NCBI RefSeq assembly: GCF_905163445.1
Contig: NC_053190.1
Coordinates: 12,588,501 to 12,652,500, forward strand
Origin: Pararge aegeria
Lineage: Eukaryota > Arthropoda > Insecta > Lepidoptera > Nymphalidae
Direction of reading: 5' to 3'
DNA length: 64,000 bases
Under the pieces are notes generated by a model that worked only from the letters and a program-made list of their open reading frames with translations, was not told the DNA's origin and searched no databases. Numbering within the stretch: the first letter of the stretch is position 1; every line of letters begins with the position of its first letter. Made by a program: the position numbers and the translations under genes. Of the stretch, positions 22,725 through 32,684 are shown piece after piece.

Positions 22725-22727
<3 letters not shown>
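22324..22727 (-). repeat. LTR-like direct repeat (5' LTR)
   Basis: 404 bp, same ends as the partner repeat and three transitions different from it. CRE palindromes at 22362-22369 and 22377-22384. Right border abuts the TA tract. Confidence 0.75.
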
Positions 22728-22751
<24 letters not shown>

Positions 22752-22759
<8 letters not shown>

Positions 22760-23112
22760 TATTATAAATGTAAATGTAAGTTTGTATGTTACGCTTTCAC
22801 GCAAAAACTACTTAACCGATCCTCATGAAACTTTGTATACATATTCTTGGGGATGAGTGTTTGACGAATTTACACCATAACTCCGACAAATCTAAACCGA
22901 ATTATAAAATTATTTTTGTACTATAGAGGAATATGTGTTTAATTTTGCCCTAACTGTGGTTGGAGATAGAGGACAGATTTCCTCAGCGGACAGCAGCAAA
23001 CCCCTCATTTAAGGCTTAGCGATACTGAATACTTAAAAGTGATTTAGAACTACAACTAAATTTAACGTCACATCAAAAAACAAACGCAGACGAAGTCGCG
23101 GGCAACAGTTAG
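22752..23112 (+). mobile_element. Non-autonomous Helitron, 3' CTAG mutated
   Basis: Starts in or next to the TA tract with TATTATAAATGTAAATG and shares the CTTTCACGCAAAAACTACTT and TAAGGCTTAGCGATACTGAA blocks with the 20246 copy. The 3' end reads GCGGGCAACAGTTAG instead of CTAG. Compared with that copy it has an internal deletion near TATTCTTGG. Confidence 0.8.
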
Positions 23113-24964
23113 TTTTTAATTTAAATCTTTACCGACTCTAATATTTCAAAATATTATTTTAAACCTTATTTGCCTGTAATTAATTACACGTAGGTGTTTA
23201 ACTACAGCACACCTATCAGACCGGAACAAATCAATGCTGCTTTGAGGCAGAAATAAGTCACAAGAAGCTCGACTTCAACTAACTAAGTATTTTTATAATT
23301 TAAACTCGATGAACTTAAATATCAGATTTGAAACTGAAAAGTTTGTATCAAGTTAAGATTGCGGACAAATGGATTCATAGGAAACAGAAAGAAAGATACA
23401 GAATACAAGCAAACTAGTCTCTCCGTGGGAGCACACAGGTGGAGTCTGGTTACTCGACAACTTTGTAGAAAACTTAGAAAGTTTAGTACCTCCCCAATCC
23501 AATTACATTACCTCTTGAGTGATTTCGTGTCGTTTGAAGGATCAAAGTTAGGCGAGCGTCCAACTGTTCTTAATAATTTACTTTAATTTGTAATTTTATT
23601 TTATGTTAAGTGGTTGTTTAAAAAAACTAGTCAATATATGTAAATTAGGGATATACACGGATAATAATAATGTATAAGGGATTTTTTTTGGAATGCGTTT
23701 GGGATGCCGCAGGGTTACCAAAATGCATGCCATAAAGCCCGCATTTGGGGAACTAATTTATTTGATAATTACAGAACGATTTTTATAGTTATTGACAGAC
23801 TATGCAGGTGGCCCCCTTGGTGTTAAGAAAGAAAATCATCGCTCATAAACAGATGTGTTGCTTTGCAGGCAAATAATACGTCCTACGAAGATTCGCGCTG
23901 TGTCCATCACCCTGACACCTAATCAGTGGCGTACTTCATACATGCGCAAAAGCACTGCATACCCTAAAATTGAAATATAGCCCGTATAAGCCATATAAGA
24001 TGAGTGTTATGCAATTTTCCTGCTGTATGCATACCCTGGTAAAAAACCCATTGCATGCCACTAACTATATAGCACCTATCAGCAGATATTTATTTTCTTT
24101 TTAATCTCATAATCTTGATTGCATTTTTGCCATAGACTTTATAATAATATCCCACATATGTACAACATTGACAAAGTTAGTAAAAACAAGAGTTCTGATA
24201 TCAAAACACAATGAACTTTATTATTATTTTTATACGCCATTGTTACTTACCGCTGAGTGGAACTTATGAATCATTTATTCTTTCCTCCGGCGTCGCAGAT
24301 TAAGAAAACAATGGATGACGATCTATAAACAGGCAGTCCATTTAAGAAGACAAAAGCTAGAGACGAACTTTGTGAAGTGGAGCGTTTTATATTATATTTA
24401 TCTTTAATTACTACACGAACGAAAAAAAAAAGAATAAAGTCGATCCCCAAAATAATGACGTGATCCGCCGCAGAGGGAAAAAGTGTACGGGAAAACAAAT
24501 AACGATTTTCTTTTGTTGGCTTATTATTCTCTAGAGTATTCATTATTTGTGCCTTGGAGAGGCCTTAGTGCGGTCGCTCAAGTATGGATTATCGTAAGGC
24601 ATTAGTAGTACAAACTTTCCTCAAGTTCAATGACCAGTTCAATCCGAACTAAAGAAGAAATTCGATATAAAAGACCTATTGCGTGTTTATTCTACCTTAG
24701 AAGATTTGCCACTTTGAAATGTGAAAAGTTTTACGTGAAACTCAATTCTGTTTATGTAGATTTAATTCTTTATATACATATGCCATTTGAATTGTTTCGT
24801 CTGGCTTATTGTAGAATAGTGTATTTTGAGGTTGCCGAGTGGTGGTGGAAGATCAGAATATATTTGTCACCAATTCTCCTCTACCTACACTGCTAGCATA
24901 GAAGACAGTAGGTTAGGAAAATTGAGGTATCCACCTGCCAAAGAACGGCAACAGGGAACAAGGA
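23113..24964. other. Mostly non-coding; possible decayed hAT-like MITE at 23936-24065
   Basis: A short repeat-E fragment (minus) lies at about 23210-23262 (ATTTCTGCCTCAAAGCAGCA). At 23936 the motif CAGTGGCGTACTTCATAC and, inverted near 24063, TTAGTGGCATGCAATGG with shared TGCATACCCT blocks resemble the ends of the MITE at 27633-28486. No convincing gene: the 88-codon frame at 24630-24896 is hydrophobic but has no signal or domain I recognise. Confidence 0.4.
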
Positions 24965-25075
24965 ATATATAACTTCATCATCATCATCATTTCCACCGAT
25001 TGAAGTAGACATAGATCTTTGGTAGGGAGTTCCAAAATAAACGGTCCTGGGCCGCTTGCTGCCAGCGGCTCCCAT
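24965..25075 (-). mobile_element. RTE-type LINE C-terminal fragment and tail
   Basis: On the minus strand from about 25073, one frame reads SRWQQAAQDRLFWNSLPKIY and the sequence ends in an ATG trinucleotide run (24977-24990). The SRW.Q.AQ.R..W..L.K.Y pattern is the extreme C terminus of RTE-clade polymerases. It recurs at 46823-46954, and a relative lies at 39831. Confidence 0.65.
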
Positions 25076-25129
25076 ATATATATTAACCCCCGTTAATTAT
25101 TACACGTATATTATTCCCACCTGTGCTTC

Positions 25130-25506
25130 CCATGTACAGAGAGTTTTTAAAGCTGTGGGAGAAAATAAAGTGTTGTCCTTTTTCCATTTTGTTCCCAGGG
25201 AAAAAAATGTCTCCTGCCCATAGCTGCCCGTACTGCGGGACTCGTACGAGACTGGTTGAAATACCACCAACACGTACGAAGCGTTTTGCTTCTTCCTTTC
25301 TGATCCGCACGGCAAAGGCCTGGAATGCCCTCCCATCTTCCGTCTTCCCTGATACCTATAATCTGGGTACCTTCAGATCAAGAGTGAATAGGCATCTTCT
25401 AGGCAAGCGCGCTTCATCTTAGGCAGCATCATCATTTACCATCAGGTGTGATTGCAGTCAAGCACTTGTCTATATATTTATAAAAAAAAAAAAAAAAAAA
25501 AAAAAA
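25130..25506 (+). mobile_element. CR1-like LINE 3' end with 25-A tail
   Basis: The frame ends at TAG 25420-25422 and reads VEIPPTRTKRFASSFLIRTA, then KAWNALPSSVFPDTYNLGTF and RSRVNRHLLGKRASS. This is the C-terminal tail typical of CR1/Rex-like non-LTR elements in Lepidoptera. A short 3' UTR (ACCATCAGGTGTGATTGCAG) leads into 25 A at 25482-25506. The left border is unclear: homology to the copy at 39437 is strong from about 25253 and weak before. No catalytic domain remains. Confidence 0.75.
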
Positions 25507-26165
25507 CTAAGGAGATATAACGGAGTATTTTCTTTATCTTAGTTGTAACGAAATATAACTGATGATGCTGTATGGCAGAATGAGAAAACTAAAGAGTTAT
25601 TTGTATACATATACTACAGAGCACGTATTTCCCCTAACGTGTACCTACACAATGGCTGTACCGATGTTTATCGCACGAGCGCCATCTAGCTTCCGTCAAT
25701 CGCACAGCGTAATATTAACGTTGCTGCTGTCACGCACAATATTACTTCCAAACTACTTTAGCATGTGGTGCCACTGAGCGAGTTTTGCTTTAAAAGGATT
25801 TAGAAATATACAAACGTTAACGCATTTCTATCTGTTGTTTAACTAACTTTATTATTATTTCGATGACCTGGCTAACTTTTTGTGTAAGAAATATTATTAC
25901 TTATTCGTTCTAATTTTAAAACTTTGAACTTTGTTCTCGAAGTCTTCTTCTCAGTAGCATAGTAGTAGGTATTTGAAACCAATGGTAGTCAAAAATTAAA
26001 GATTCGACTTTAAAAAAAAGCATGTAACATGTCGTCTAACATATACGAATATTCGCTTTTGTATACATGACAAAAATCTAATAATTTGTTTTGAAGGGAA
26101 AAGGTTTTCTATCTTAGAATAAATTTATTAAAACCAATGCTCATCGTACTTTTTGGCACCATCAC
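25507..26165. other. Non-coding, no recognised feature
   Basis: AT-rich, no domain-bearing frame. A less AT-rich patch at 25640-25770 contains GCGCCATCTAGC but no element borders. Confidence 0.4.
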
Positions 26166-26168
26166 CGC

Positions 26169-26214
26169 ATTCTTATCTGCTAGTTTATGACCACATAAAC
26201 TCGCAGATAAGAAT
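26169..26214. repeat. Inverted repeat, 21-bp arms, 4-base loop
   Basis: Arms at 26169-26189 and 26194-26214 differ at one position. The loop is ACCA. The sequence has no other copy in the window. Confidence 0.9.
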
Positions 26215-26295
26215 CAAAACATGGATCTTGAATGTCAGAACTAGAATTATTGCTGTGTGCTATTTGTATTGACAAGTTGATCTGCATAAAGGCAG

Positions 26296-26640
26296 TTTTT
26301 TTTTTAATAAACAGCGGGCAATCGAGCAACCAAGTCACCTCATGTGAAGTGATTGCCATCGCCCATTAACATCTGCAGCACTAGGGGTCCACCAAAGTGT
26401 TTCCGGATTATAAGGAATTACTTCATCCGCTCCTTGAATAACCAGTTTGCTAGTGCGTGGCAGAAATAAACTAGTACTACTGACGGTAGACGAATACCAC
26501 GCATCCAATAAATGTAATTTGTTTCTACAGCGTGATGTTTGGTCATTAAACAGTGATGTTGGCAAAAACTCATCAGGTCCCATTATAAAGATAGATTCCA
26601 CAAAGTTAGGTGCAGGCCAATTTGGGATTGACGACATGTC
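26296..26640 (-). mobile_element. Retroposon 3' end with poly(A), contains a 100-codon frame
   Basis: Minus strand: a 100-codon frame (26637 to 26335) leads into GGGCGATGGCAATCACTTCA, CATGAGGTGACTTGG, TTGCTCG and a run of 10 A (plus-strand T at 26296-26305). The GATGG.AATCACTT..CATGAGGTGAC..G tail is shared by many lepidopteran retroposons. The frame overlaps it, so the frame is probably not a real gene, though its composition is even. I do not recognise the protein. Confidence 0.5.
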
Positions 26641-26694
26641 AAACTCTGGCTGACACGTCTGGTTTACATTATACTTAATAAGAAATCTTAATTA

Positions 26695-26866
26695 ATAATA
26701 ATAATAAATATACATATACTACGACAATACACCCATCGCCAACTATAGTAGATTGTGTCATAACACAAGCTACTATAGTTGGCGATATAAAAATACTTAT
26801 AATATACAGATAAACACCCTGACACTGAAAAACACTTATGTTCATCACACAAACATTTTACAGTTC
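26695..26866 (-). mobile_element. SINE A copy 5 with inverted duplication
   Basis: The tail (left) and the part from TACTTATAATATACAGATAA to AACATTTTACAG are normal. Between them 26735-26786 forms a hairpin in which ATCGCCAACTATAGTAG is mirrored, with a second pair TTGTGT/ACACAA around CAT. The right arm carries family A sequence in the opposite orientation. The head is missing. Confidence 0.85.
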
Positions 26867-27393
26867 ATCAATCATTATGTAGGTACTTTGAACTTAGTAT
26901 ATAAATGATGGTTTTGTGTCGGTGAATTTTAATAGGAATTTAAAAATTCAGCGCTATCACTCGGACTGCGCCTTTCTTTTCCCCGACTTTGAGAGATGAT
27001 TGAACTTGATACTCGATAATAGCGATTTTTCACGCTCTATACGAATATGAAAAGAGCTGAAATAAGATTTCCATCAGATTATATTACGAATATCTGAAGC
27101 GTATTTTACTATCAACGTAACATAAACATTAAACATACATGAAAGAATATTGGAATTGAAATAGTTATAGGCAAATATTTTTACAATCTTTAAATATGTT
27201 TGTTCAATTATTATTGATAACTTACAGCCCACCAATCCGCATAATAACGGCGGGGTGGCCGTACAATATCAAACTCCTTGAATGAATTTGCCTTTTACCT
27301 TTATGATAGGTGTACGCAAAATTGTTTTTTTAAGCATAATATTGTGAACGGTAAAGTCAATATTTCTCTTTTTTTATTCGTCTACAAGTTATC

Positions 27394-27632
27394 CTTTGAC
27401 TGCAATCTCACCTGGTGGTAAGTTAAGATGCAGTCTAAGATAGTAGCTCGTTAACCTGTAAGAGAGTATGCTAGTCATACCCCTAATGTTTCTACGCGAC
27501 ATCGCACCGGAACACTAGATCGCTTAGCAGCACGTCTTTGTCGGTAGGGTGGTAACTACCCACGGCCAAAGCCTCCCACCACCAGACCAGAGAAAATTCA
27601 GTAATTTTAAATTCTCAAATTGCCCCTACCGG
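27394..27632 (-). mobile_element. SINE C copy 4, 3' part (interrupted by a MITE)
   Basis: Minus-strand family C body from the GGTCTGGTGGTGGGAGGCTT block to the CATCTTAACTTACCACC end. It stops at CCTACCGG (27625-27632). Its tRNA-like head reappears 854 bp away at 28487-28562. Confidence 0.85.
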
Positions 27633-27684
27633 CATTGGCGTGCATAGAGGGTATGCACAGGGTATGCAGGTGATATAAAATGAC

Positions 27685-28338
27685 AGCAGTGCAGTTTTTA
27701 GCGACAATGCATTCTGAGCCCAAGGCCGTGGGTTCGATTCCCACTACTGGAAAATGTTTGTGTGATGAGCATGAATGTTTTTCAGTGTCTGGGTATTTAT
27801 ATGTATATTCTGAGTATTTATGTACTAGCTGTTGCCCGCGACTTCGTCTGCGTTTGATTTTGTTTTTTGAAGTGGCATATCGCTAAGCCTTAAATGAGGG
27901 GTTTGCTGCTGTCCGCTTAGGAGTTCTGTCCTCTATATCCAACCACAGTTTGGGCAAAATTAAACACATTTTATAACCTCTATAGTACAAAAATCATTAT
28001 TGAAATCGGTTATGATTTGTCGGAGTTATGGTGTAAAATCGTCAAACACTCATCCCCTCTACCACAGGAACCGAGCTTTATGTCAGGATAAAAAGTATCC
28101 GTTATTACTTCTAACACTTCCCAGAATATGTGTACCAAGTTTCATGAGGATCGGTTAAGTAGTTTTTGCGTGAAAGCGTAACAAACAAACTTACATTGAC
28201 ATTTATAATATTAGTAGGGATATCATTCATAAAAATATTCACCAGGCATCTTAGTACCCATAACACAAGCTACGCTTACTTTGGGGCTAGATGTCGATGT
28301 GTGTATTGTCGAAGTATATTTATTTATTTATTTATTAT
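27685..28338 (+). mobile_element. SINE A copy 6, interrupted by a Helitron
   Basis: The head is partly damaged, but the B-box GGTTCGATTCC is intact near 27731. The body runs to TATTTATGTA (27824), then resumes at 28221 (TATCATTCATAAAAATATTC) and ends in the TATTTA tail. AATGAC flanks both ends (27679-27684, 28339-28344), a 6-bp target-site duplication. The element thus inserted into the MITE. Confidence 0.9.
27825..28220 (-). mobile_element. Non-autonomous Helitron, 396 bp, inside SINE A
   Basis: Minus strand: begins TCCCTACTAATATTATAAAT at 28220 and ends ...GTCGCGGGCAACAGCTAG at 27825, between A (27824) and T (28221) of the SINE. Both ends are exact to the Helitron rule. Same family as 20246-20701, with slightly better preserved termini. 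Confidence 0.92.
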
Positions 28339-28486
28339 AATGACGAAAATACCCAGTACGAGCTATAAATACTTAAGGGTGGGCTTTCTATAACCCTTAC
28401 AATCCTTAAGTTTTTTATAACTCGTATCGGAGATTTTCTATATTTTATATCATCTGCATACCCTGTGCATACCCTGCACGCCACTG

Positions 28487-28562
28487 CCTGCCGCCAATAT
28501 GCTTTTTTTTTAACCGGGACCTCCTAGTTAAATTCACAGCGCTCAGTGTTGCGCCGGGGAGG
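28487..28562 (-). mobile_element. SINE C copy 4, tRNA-like head
   Basis: Minus strand: GACCTCCCCGGCGCAACACT is A-box-like and GAGGTCCCGGTT leads into a T/A run. This is the head of family C, displaced from its body by the MITE. It begins with CCTGCCGC, one half of the MITE's target duplication. Confidence 0.75.
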
Positions 28563-28599
28563 TCATCAAAAATTTGAATTTACTCAAATTCGTCATCTT

Positions 28600-28800
28600 G
28601 ATCTTCAACGACCATCTCCCACGATTTTCCCATAATCACCACGCTGGGCAGGGAAGTTTGGGATCACAGTAGATGATAGTAGCACTCAAGACGCTGCTGC
28701 CCGTTCTTTGTTATATTCCCTTAGTCGCCTCGTACGAGACACGGGAAGAGGAGGGATGGTGACTACTTTGTTCTGATTTGCCGTCACGACACCGCATATC
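28600..28800. mobile_element. Retroposon tail D, second copy
   Basis: GTAGCACTCAAGACGCTGCT, GCCCGTTC, TATATTCCCTTAGTCGCC, TCGTACGAGACACGGGAAGA and GGAGGGATGG match the 14300-14450 copy up to its hairpin. This fits a lepidopteran consensus I know ('gtcgcctcttacgacacccacgggaagag'). Confidence 0.65.
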
Positions 28801-30318
28801 CATGCTAGTACATTCGCACTGACGCGTTCGAACAATTATGTACCTAGCGTAAATATGCCAGACAATACATAAATTCTATTTAATCCTATTATATGCCAAT
28901 TAAATGACACGTTTATTCTCAGAATGAAAAGGGCTGTAGCCTACCGCGCTGGCCAATTGCGGATAGGAAGAATTCACGCGCCTTTGATTACCGATTACCG
29001 AGAAAGATTTAATTAAATGTTACCAAAAAGTAAGGAAAGCAACTGTTACATTGACAGTTTCTTTTCCTTGCAATCGAAGTATACTTCGATTTCGCATTAA
29101 ATCGGTAATAAATTAGCGTTTTTACGCACTTGTTGTACAAACAATAATTTACGCCTATGCGTAAATTATAGATGTATAACAATATATAGTAAATTATAGA
29201 TAGTAGTAAATTAGAGACTATCTATCAAAATTCGCATCAACGTATTAATTATCCCAAAAGATAATGAACCCGTCTGGGATCTACGAAGATAGCAGAATAT
29301 ACCTCAATATTGAGTTCGGCGTTTTTCAAAATTTGCATCGCAAATTTCAGAGCAATTATAGAATTGATATTTCGAGTTTTGCGCTACGAAATCGCTCGAT
29401 CCCTTCGTCTGCAGGTTAAGATATATTTTTTTTCATCCAGACTTTTAATTTACCTAGGTTAAAAACTTTGAAAGAACAAAAATTTGTAAAGAGCAGATAC
29501 GCGATATGTATGTTTTTCTGATGTAAAAGTTTTGAGATTTGTTCCTGGTTTGATTAACGATCGTCACATAGGTACCTATAAAGTTGTTAAGAAACTTATG
29601 TAGTACTGTAAATATAAAACATAGGCAAAACAAACTTAGAACTACTGGTCAGCCGATGGAAACTAGGCCCAGATTACCTTCACGTGATACAAGTATGAAG
29701 CATAAGTGGTAGTGTGCGACGCACGTAGCTTAAAGGGCCGAAGGATGCTAAGGTTAGGTGCTAAGTTAGTAGCCCACTCATTACTAAGAATTTCGACGTT
29801 GCCATCCAAACATTGTATACAAAATAATTGATCTGTACAGAAACAGCATTTCTATTTTTAAATAAGCCAAGATTACGCACAGATAATATCTATAAAAATA
29901 TAATACAGAACCATCCAGACTTTTACTTTAATGTTTGAGTATTTTCAATGTGGCATTTTGCTAAGTGTCAGTACGCAGCCTCGTATAACCCTTACAGCCA
30001 TTCAGACAAATTGTTCGTTGGCGCAGAAACGGAACCCCATTGTGCCTAACGCAGTTCTGAATAATCATTAAGTATTATTACAGCAGAAAATCTCATATTA
30101 ATGTAAATTAAAGCGGGATGAATGCGATTGTTTCGCGCTTTTGTCTGGTGTCTTTCACGCGTGGGTACACGCTGAAATAACGAATTATGTGTAATGAGAT
30201 TTGCTTCGTAATTTTCGAATTCATAACGTGATATAAAGTATATTTTGCTGGATCTGACCTATCTTTATCCATACTAATAATAAGTTGATTCTTTGTTTGT
30301 TTTAAAATGCTAATTTAT
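28801..30318. other. Mostly non-coding; SINE B fragment near 28925
   Basis: At about 28925-28990 (minus) a short SINE B 3' fragment is visible (CCAATTGGCCAGCGCGGTAG-type order). A short palindrome TCGAAGTATACTTCGA lies near 29075-29090. The remainder has no recognised content. Confidence 0.4.
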
Positions 30319-30319
30319 T

Positions 30320-30487
30320 TCATCATCATCATCAACCCATTATTAGCCTACTACAGGGCACGGATCTTCTCTAAGAATGAGAAGGGCTTAGGCCGTAGTC
30401 CACAACGCTGGCCAAGTGCGCGTTGGTTTATGTTCAGTCGGTGAGGTTTCCTGACGTTATTTTCCTTCACCGTAAAAGTAAGTGACA
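30320..30487 (-). mobile_element. SINE B copy 4, 3' half
   Basis: Minus strand from TTACGGTGAAGGAAAATAAC through the GGCCAGCGTTGTGGACTACG block to CATTCTTAGAGAAGATCCGT and an ATG trinucleotide tail (30321-30333). The head is absent. Confidence 0.75.
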
Positions 30488-30489
30488 CT

Positions 30490-30725
30490 TAATTCTACGC
30501 GACAGACGTGCGCCGCATTTCTACGCGACAGACGCGCGCCGCGTTTCTACGCGACAGACGCGCCCCGCGTTTTCTACGCGACATCACAAGGAAACGTTAA
30601 ACCGCTTGGCGTTTCTTTGTACGTAAGGGGTCGAGCTAGCCACATCTGCAGCCTCCCACACTATCTCAATTTCTGAATTTTTTTTTTTTTAAATCCCGGA
30701 AAAAGGAAAATTGAAACCGGGAACT
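30490..30725 (-). mobile_element. SINE C copy 5 with internal 26-bp triplication
   Basis: The right side has the family C head (CCCGGTTTCAATTTTCC on the minus strand) and the body starts GAGATAGTGTGGGAGGC. The left part is replaced by tandem units beginning TTCTACGCGACAGACG at 30493, 30519 and 30545, with a fourth truncated start at 30572 where the normal TTCTACGCGACATCAC resumes. Period 26-27 bp. Confidence 0.85.
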
Positions 30726-30726
30726 T

Positions 30727-32450
30727 CCATTTATGAAATGAAAATGAAATTATTATTATATATGTTTATGACATAAAAGACCACGGCGCTAAAAATTGAG
30801 TAATTTATATAAGCCACAAAAGCTAAATGTTATTTCTTCTACCATAATAATAGCGTCGTGGAAGGATGTTTGAATACTAAATCTAATTAACATTAAAGGT
30901 TTCCTATCGTCTGGCAAGGCGGGCGCCGAGCCAGCGTTAGCAACATTTTATACTCGTAATATAACCTCATATTACTAAAGTTAAGATGTGGTTTGCGTCT
31001 CCTACGGCCGTCCGTAATATTTTGTAGGTACACAATATTATATCATATCTATTGCTGATGTTCCGTTTTACCTAGTAATCGCCTACAGTCGAAATTGAAG
31101 ACGGTATAGTTGGATAGAACGATTTTTTAAAAGTATAACCTCCTTCTGAGATCCATATAGGCTGGGAAGAGTTTGGAAAGCTATGTGACATCTTTTCGTC
31201 CAGTATCCTGAGTTGCTTGGAAAAAGCTCAAAGGGCGACGGAGTGAGCTGCGCTCGGGTTTTCTACGTATCTCCACGAATATATAAAAAAATAACGAATC
31301 ATAGAGGTACCGGTATTGCTCAGCATTTTGAATGTTTCTTACAAAGATAGTAAAAACAAGCGAAACGTTTTGTTCATGTGTAACTTTTCAAAACTTCAGT
31401 TAATTGTAATTTTATCGACTCGAAATACCTAGAATATGGTTATGAATAGATGCTTGTTTAATTTTATATTTTTTGGAAAGGCCCAAAATACAGTAGGTAT
31501 TAGGTTGTATTAGTATAATTCAACTGTGTCTACGAGTGCGGATACCTACTTTTTTGTAACTGGAATCCTGCAATAATACTTCCTATATTTTGTACTAACA
31601 ATGTTTGTACACATTCAAGTCAAGAAAGTTCGAATATTTGGTCGAATCTAGTCGGAAACGTATAATTTGAGTAGAAAGGGTCGACGGCGCGTACCGAATA
31701 TCAAGTATAGAAGTGCTACACGTTTCGTAGCTGTTCGTAGTAAAGATCTGCTTATAGAGGAGCGTGTATTTTTTATATGAGAAAGAAGGAGATAGGCTTG
31801 CCCTGACTACGCACACTTAACAGTATTCTCAATCTACATATTAATACGTGAAGCAAAAAATTTATACCACTTTTAAAAAAAAAATCCCACACTTACAGTT
31901 TACACGCTGTTCAGTGATAGAATGTGCTGACAGACAGCATATACTATGCTGTACATACTTATTGTTCAGACGCAGGGTGCTCTTAAGGTCCAACAAAAAT
32001 AATATTTAACTGTACCCCCTTTACATATCTTCAACACCATATATATCTACTTTTTAATTTCAGATGTTATAATTTAATGTTAGGTAGGTACTGGTGTTGA
32101 AAACAGAGTCAATATAGACATTTAAATATCTAAACGATTTGCAATTCAGAGCATTTCATTCGCGCTTAATTGCTAGTGGAAGAAAGATTGAATGGCATCG
32201 AATTTGCTTTCATTTAAAAAGAAAATCGCTTTTCGTACTATTTGAGTATTCATACTATGTACGCTAAAAGCCGTTTTTTCATGTATTTGCTTAAAATATT
32301 GCATTCACATTTTTTCGATTGCTATCCTCAAATTGTATGAACACAGAGCTTCGAGCGTTTCATTAAATGGTAAACACAGAGGTTTTAGTATAGAGACGAT
32401 TATGTTTTTCGAGTTTTCAATAAGAAACTCATTAATTTTACTTCTTTTTA
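30727..32450. other. Non-coding, no recognised feature
   Basis: AT-rich with some even-composition patches (30900-31080, 31660-31800). Frames are short and domain-free. Confidence 0.4.
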
Positions 32451-32452
32451 AT

Positions 32453-32682
32453 TATAAATAAATAAACTAAGACAATACAAACATCGCCATCTAGACCCAA
32501 AGTAAGCGTAGCTTGTGTTAGGGGTATTAAGATGACTGATGAATATTTTTATGAATAATATACATAAACACTGAAAAACATTCATGCTCATCACACAAAA
32601 ATTTTCCTGTTGTGGTAATCGAACCCACGGCCTTAGACCCAGAAAGCAGGGTGGCTGCCCACTGCGCCAATCGGCCGTCAAA
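32453..32682 (-). mobile_element. SINE A copy 7, internal deletion
   Basis: Complete head (CGGCCGATTGGCGCAGTGGG; the B-box is GGTTCGATTAC with one change), body and TATTTA tail. About 30 bases around the TATTATAAGTATTTATG segment are lost. Confidence 0.9.
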
Positions 32683-32684
32683 AC

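Larger units (their letters stand above)
21001..22727 (-). mobile_element. Young non-autonomous LTR retrotransposon, 1,727 bp
   Basis: Two direct 404-bp repeats (21001-21404 and 22324-22727) differ at only three positions by eye, all transitions, so they are about 99.3% identical. They enclose a 919-bp interior. On the minus strand each repeat starts TGTCGGCG and ends GCCGTTA, an imperfect inverted terminal motif. The block sits inside a TA microsatellite, so a 4-5 bp target duplication would be invisible. The interior starts TCAGAAGTGGGATCGG just after the 5' LTR, where a primer-binding site is expected, then has a gag-like frame and a 12-bp minisatellite. I see no protease, RT or integrase and no clear polypurine tract. 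It would need proteins from a related element. The alternative is a simple recent tandem duplication of a retroelement fragment. Confidence 0.65.
27633..28486. mobile_element. hAT-like MITE, interrupted by SINE A
   Basis: Terminal inverted repeats: the left end CATTGGCGTGCATAGAGGG with ATGCACAGGGTATGCAG is mirrored by the right end, whose complement starts CAGTGGCGTGCAGGGTATGC. A further inner inverted pair (ACTTAAGGGT / ACCCTTACAATCCTTAAG) lies at 28370-28425. It is flanked by 8-bp sequences CCTACCGG and CCTGCCGC, 6/8 identical. CAGTGG ends and 8-bp duplications fit the hAT superfamily. No transposase frame. Without the SINE the MITE is about 200 bp. Confidence 0.75.

Noticed and set aside
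26335..26637. 100-codon frame as a host exon
   Set aside because: It overlaps a known-type retroposon 3' tail ending in poly(A). The even composition is explained by the repeat.
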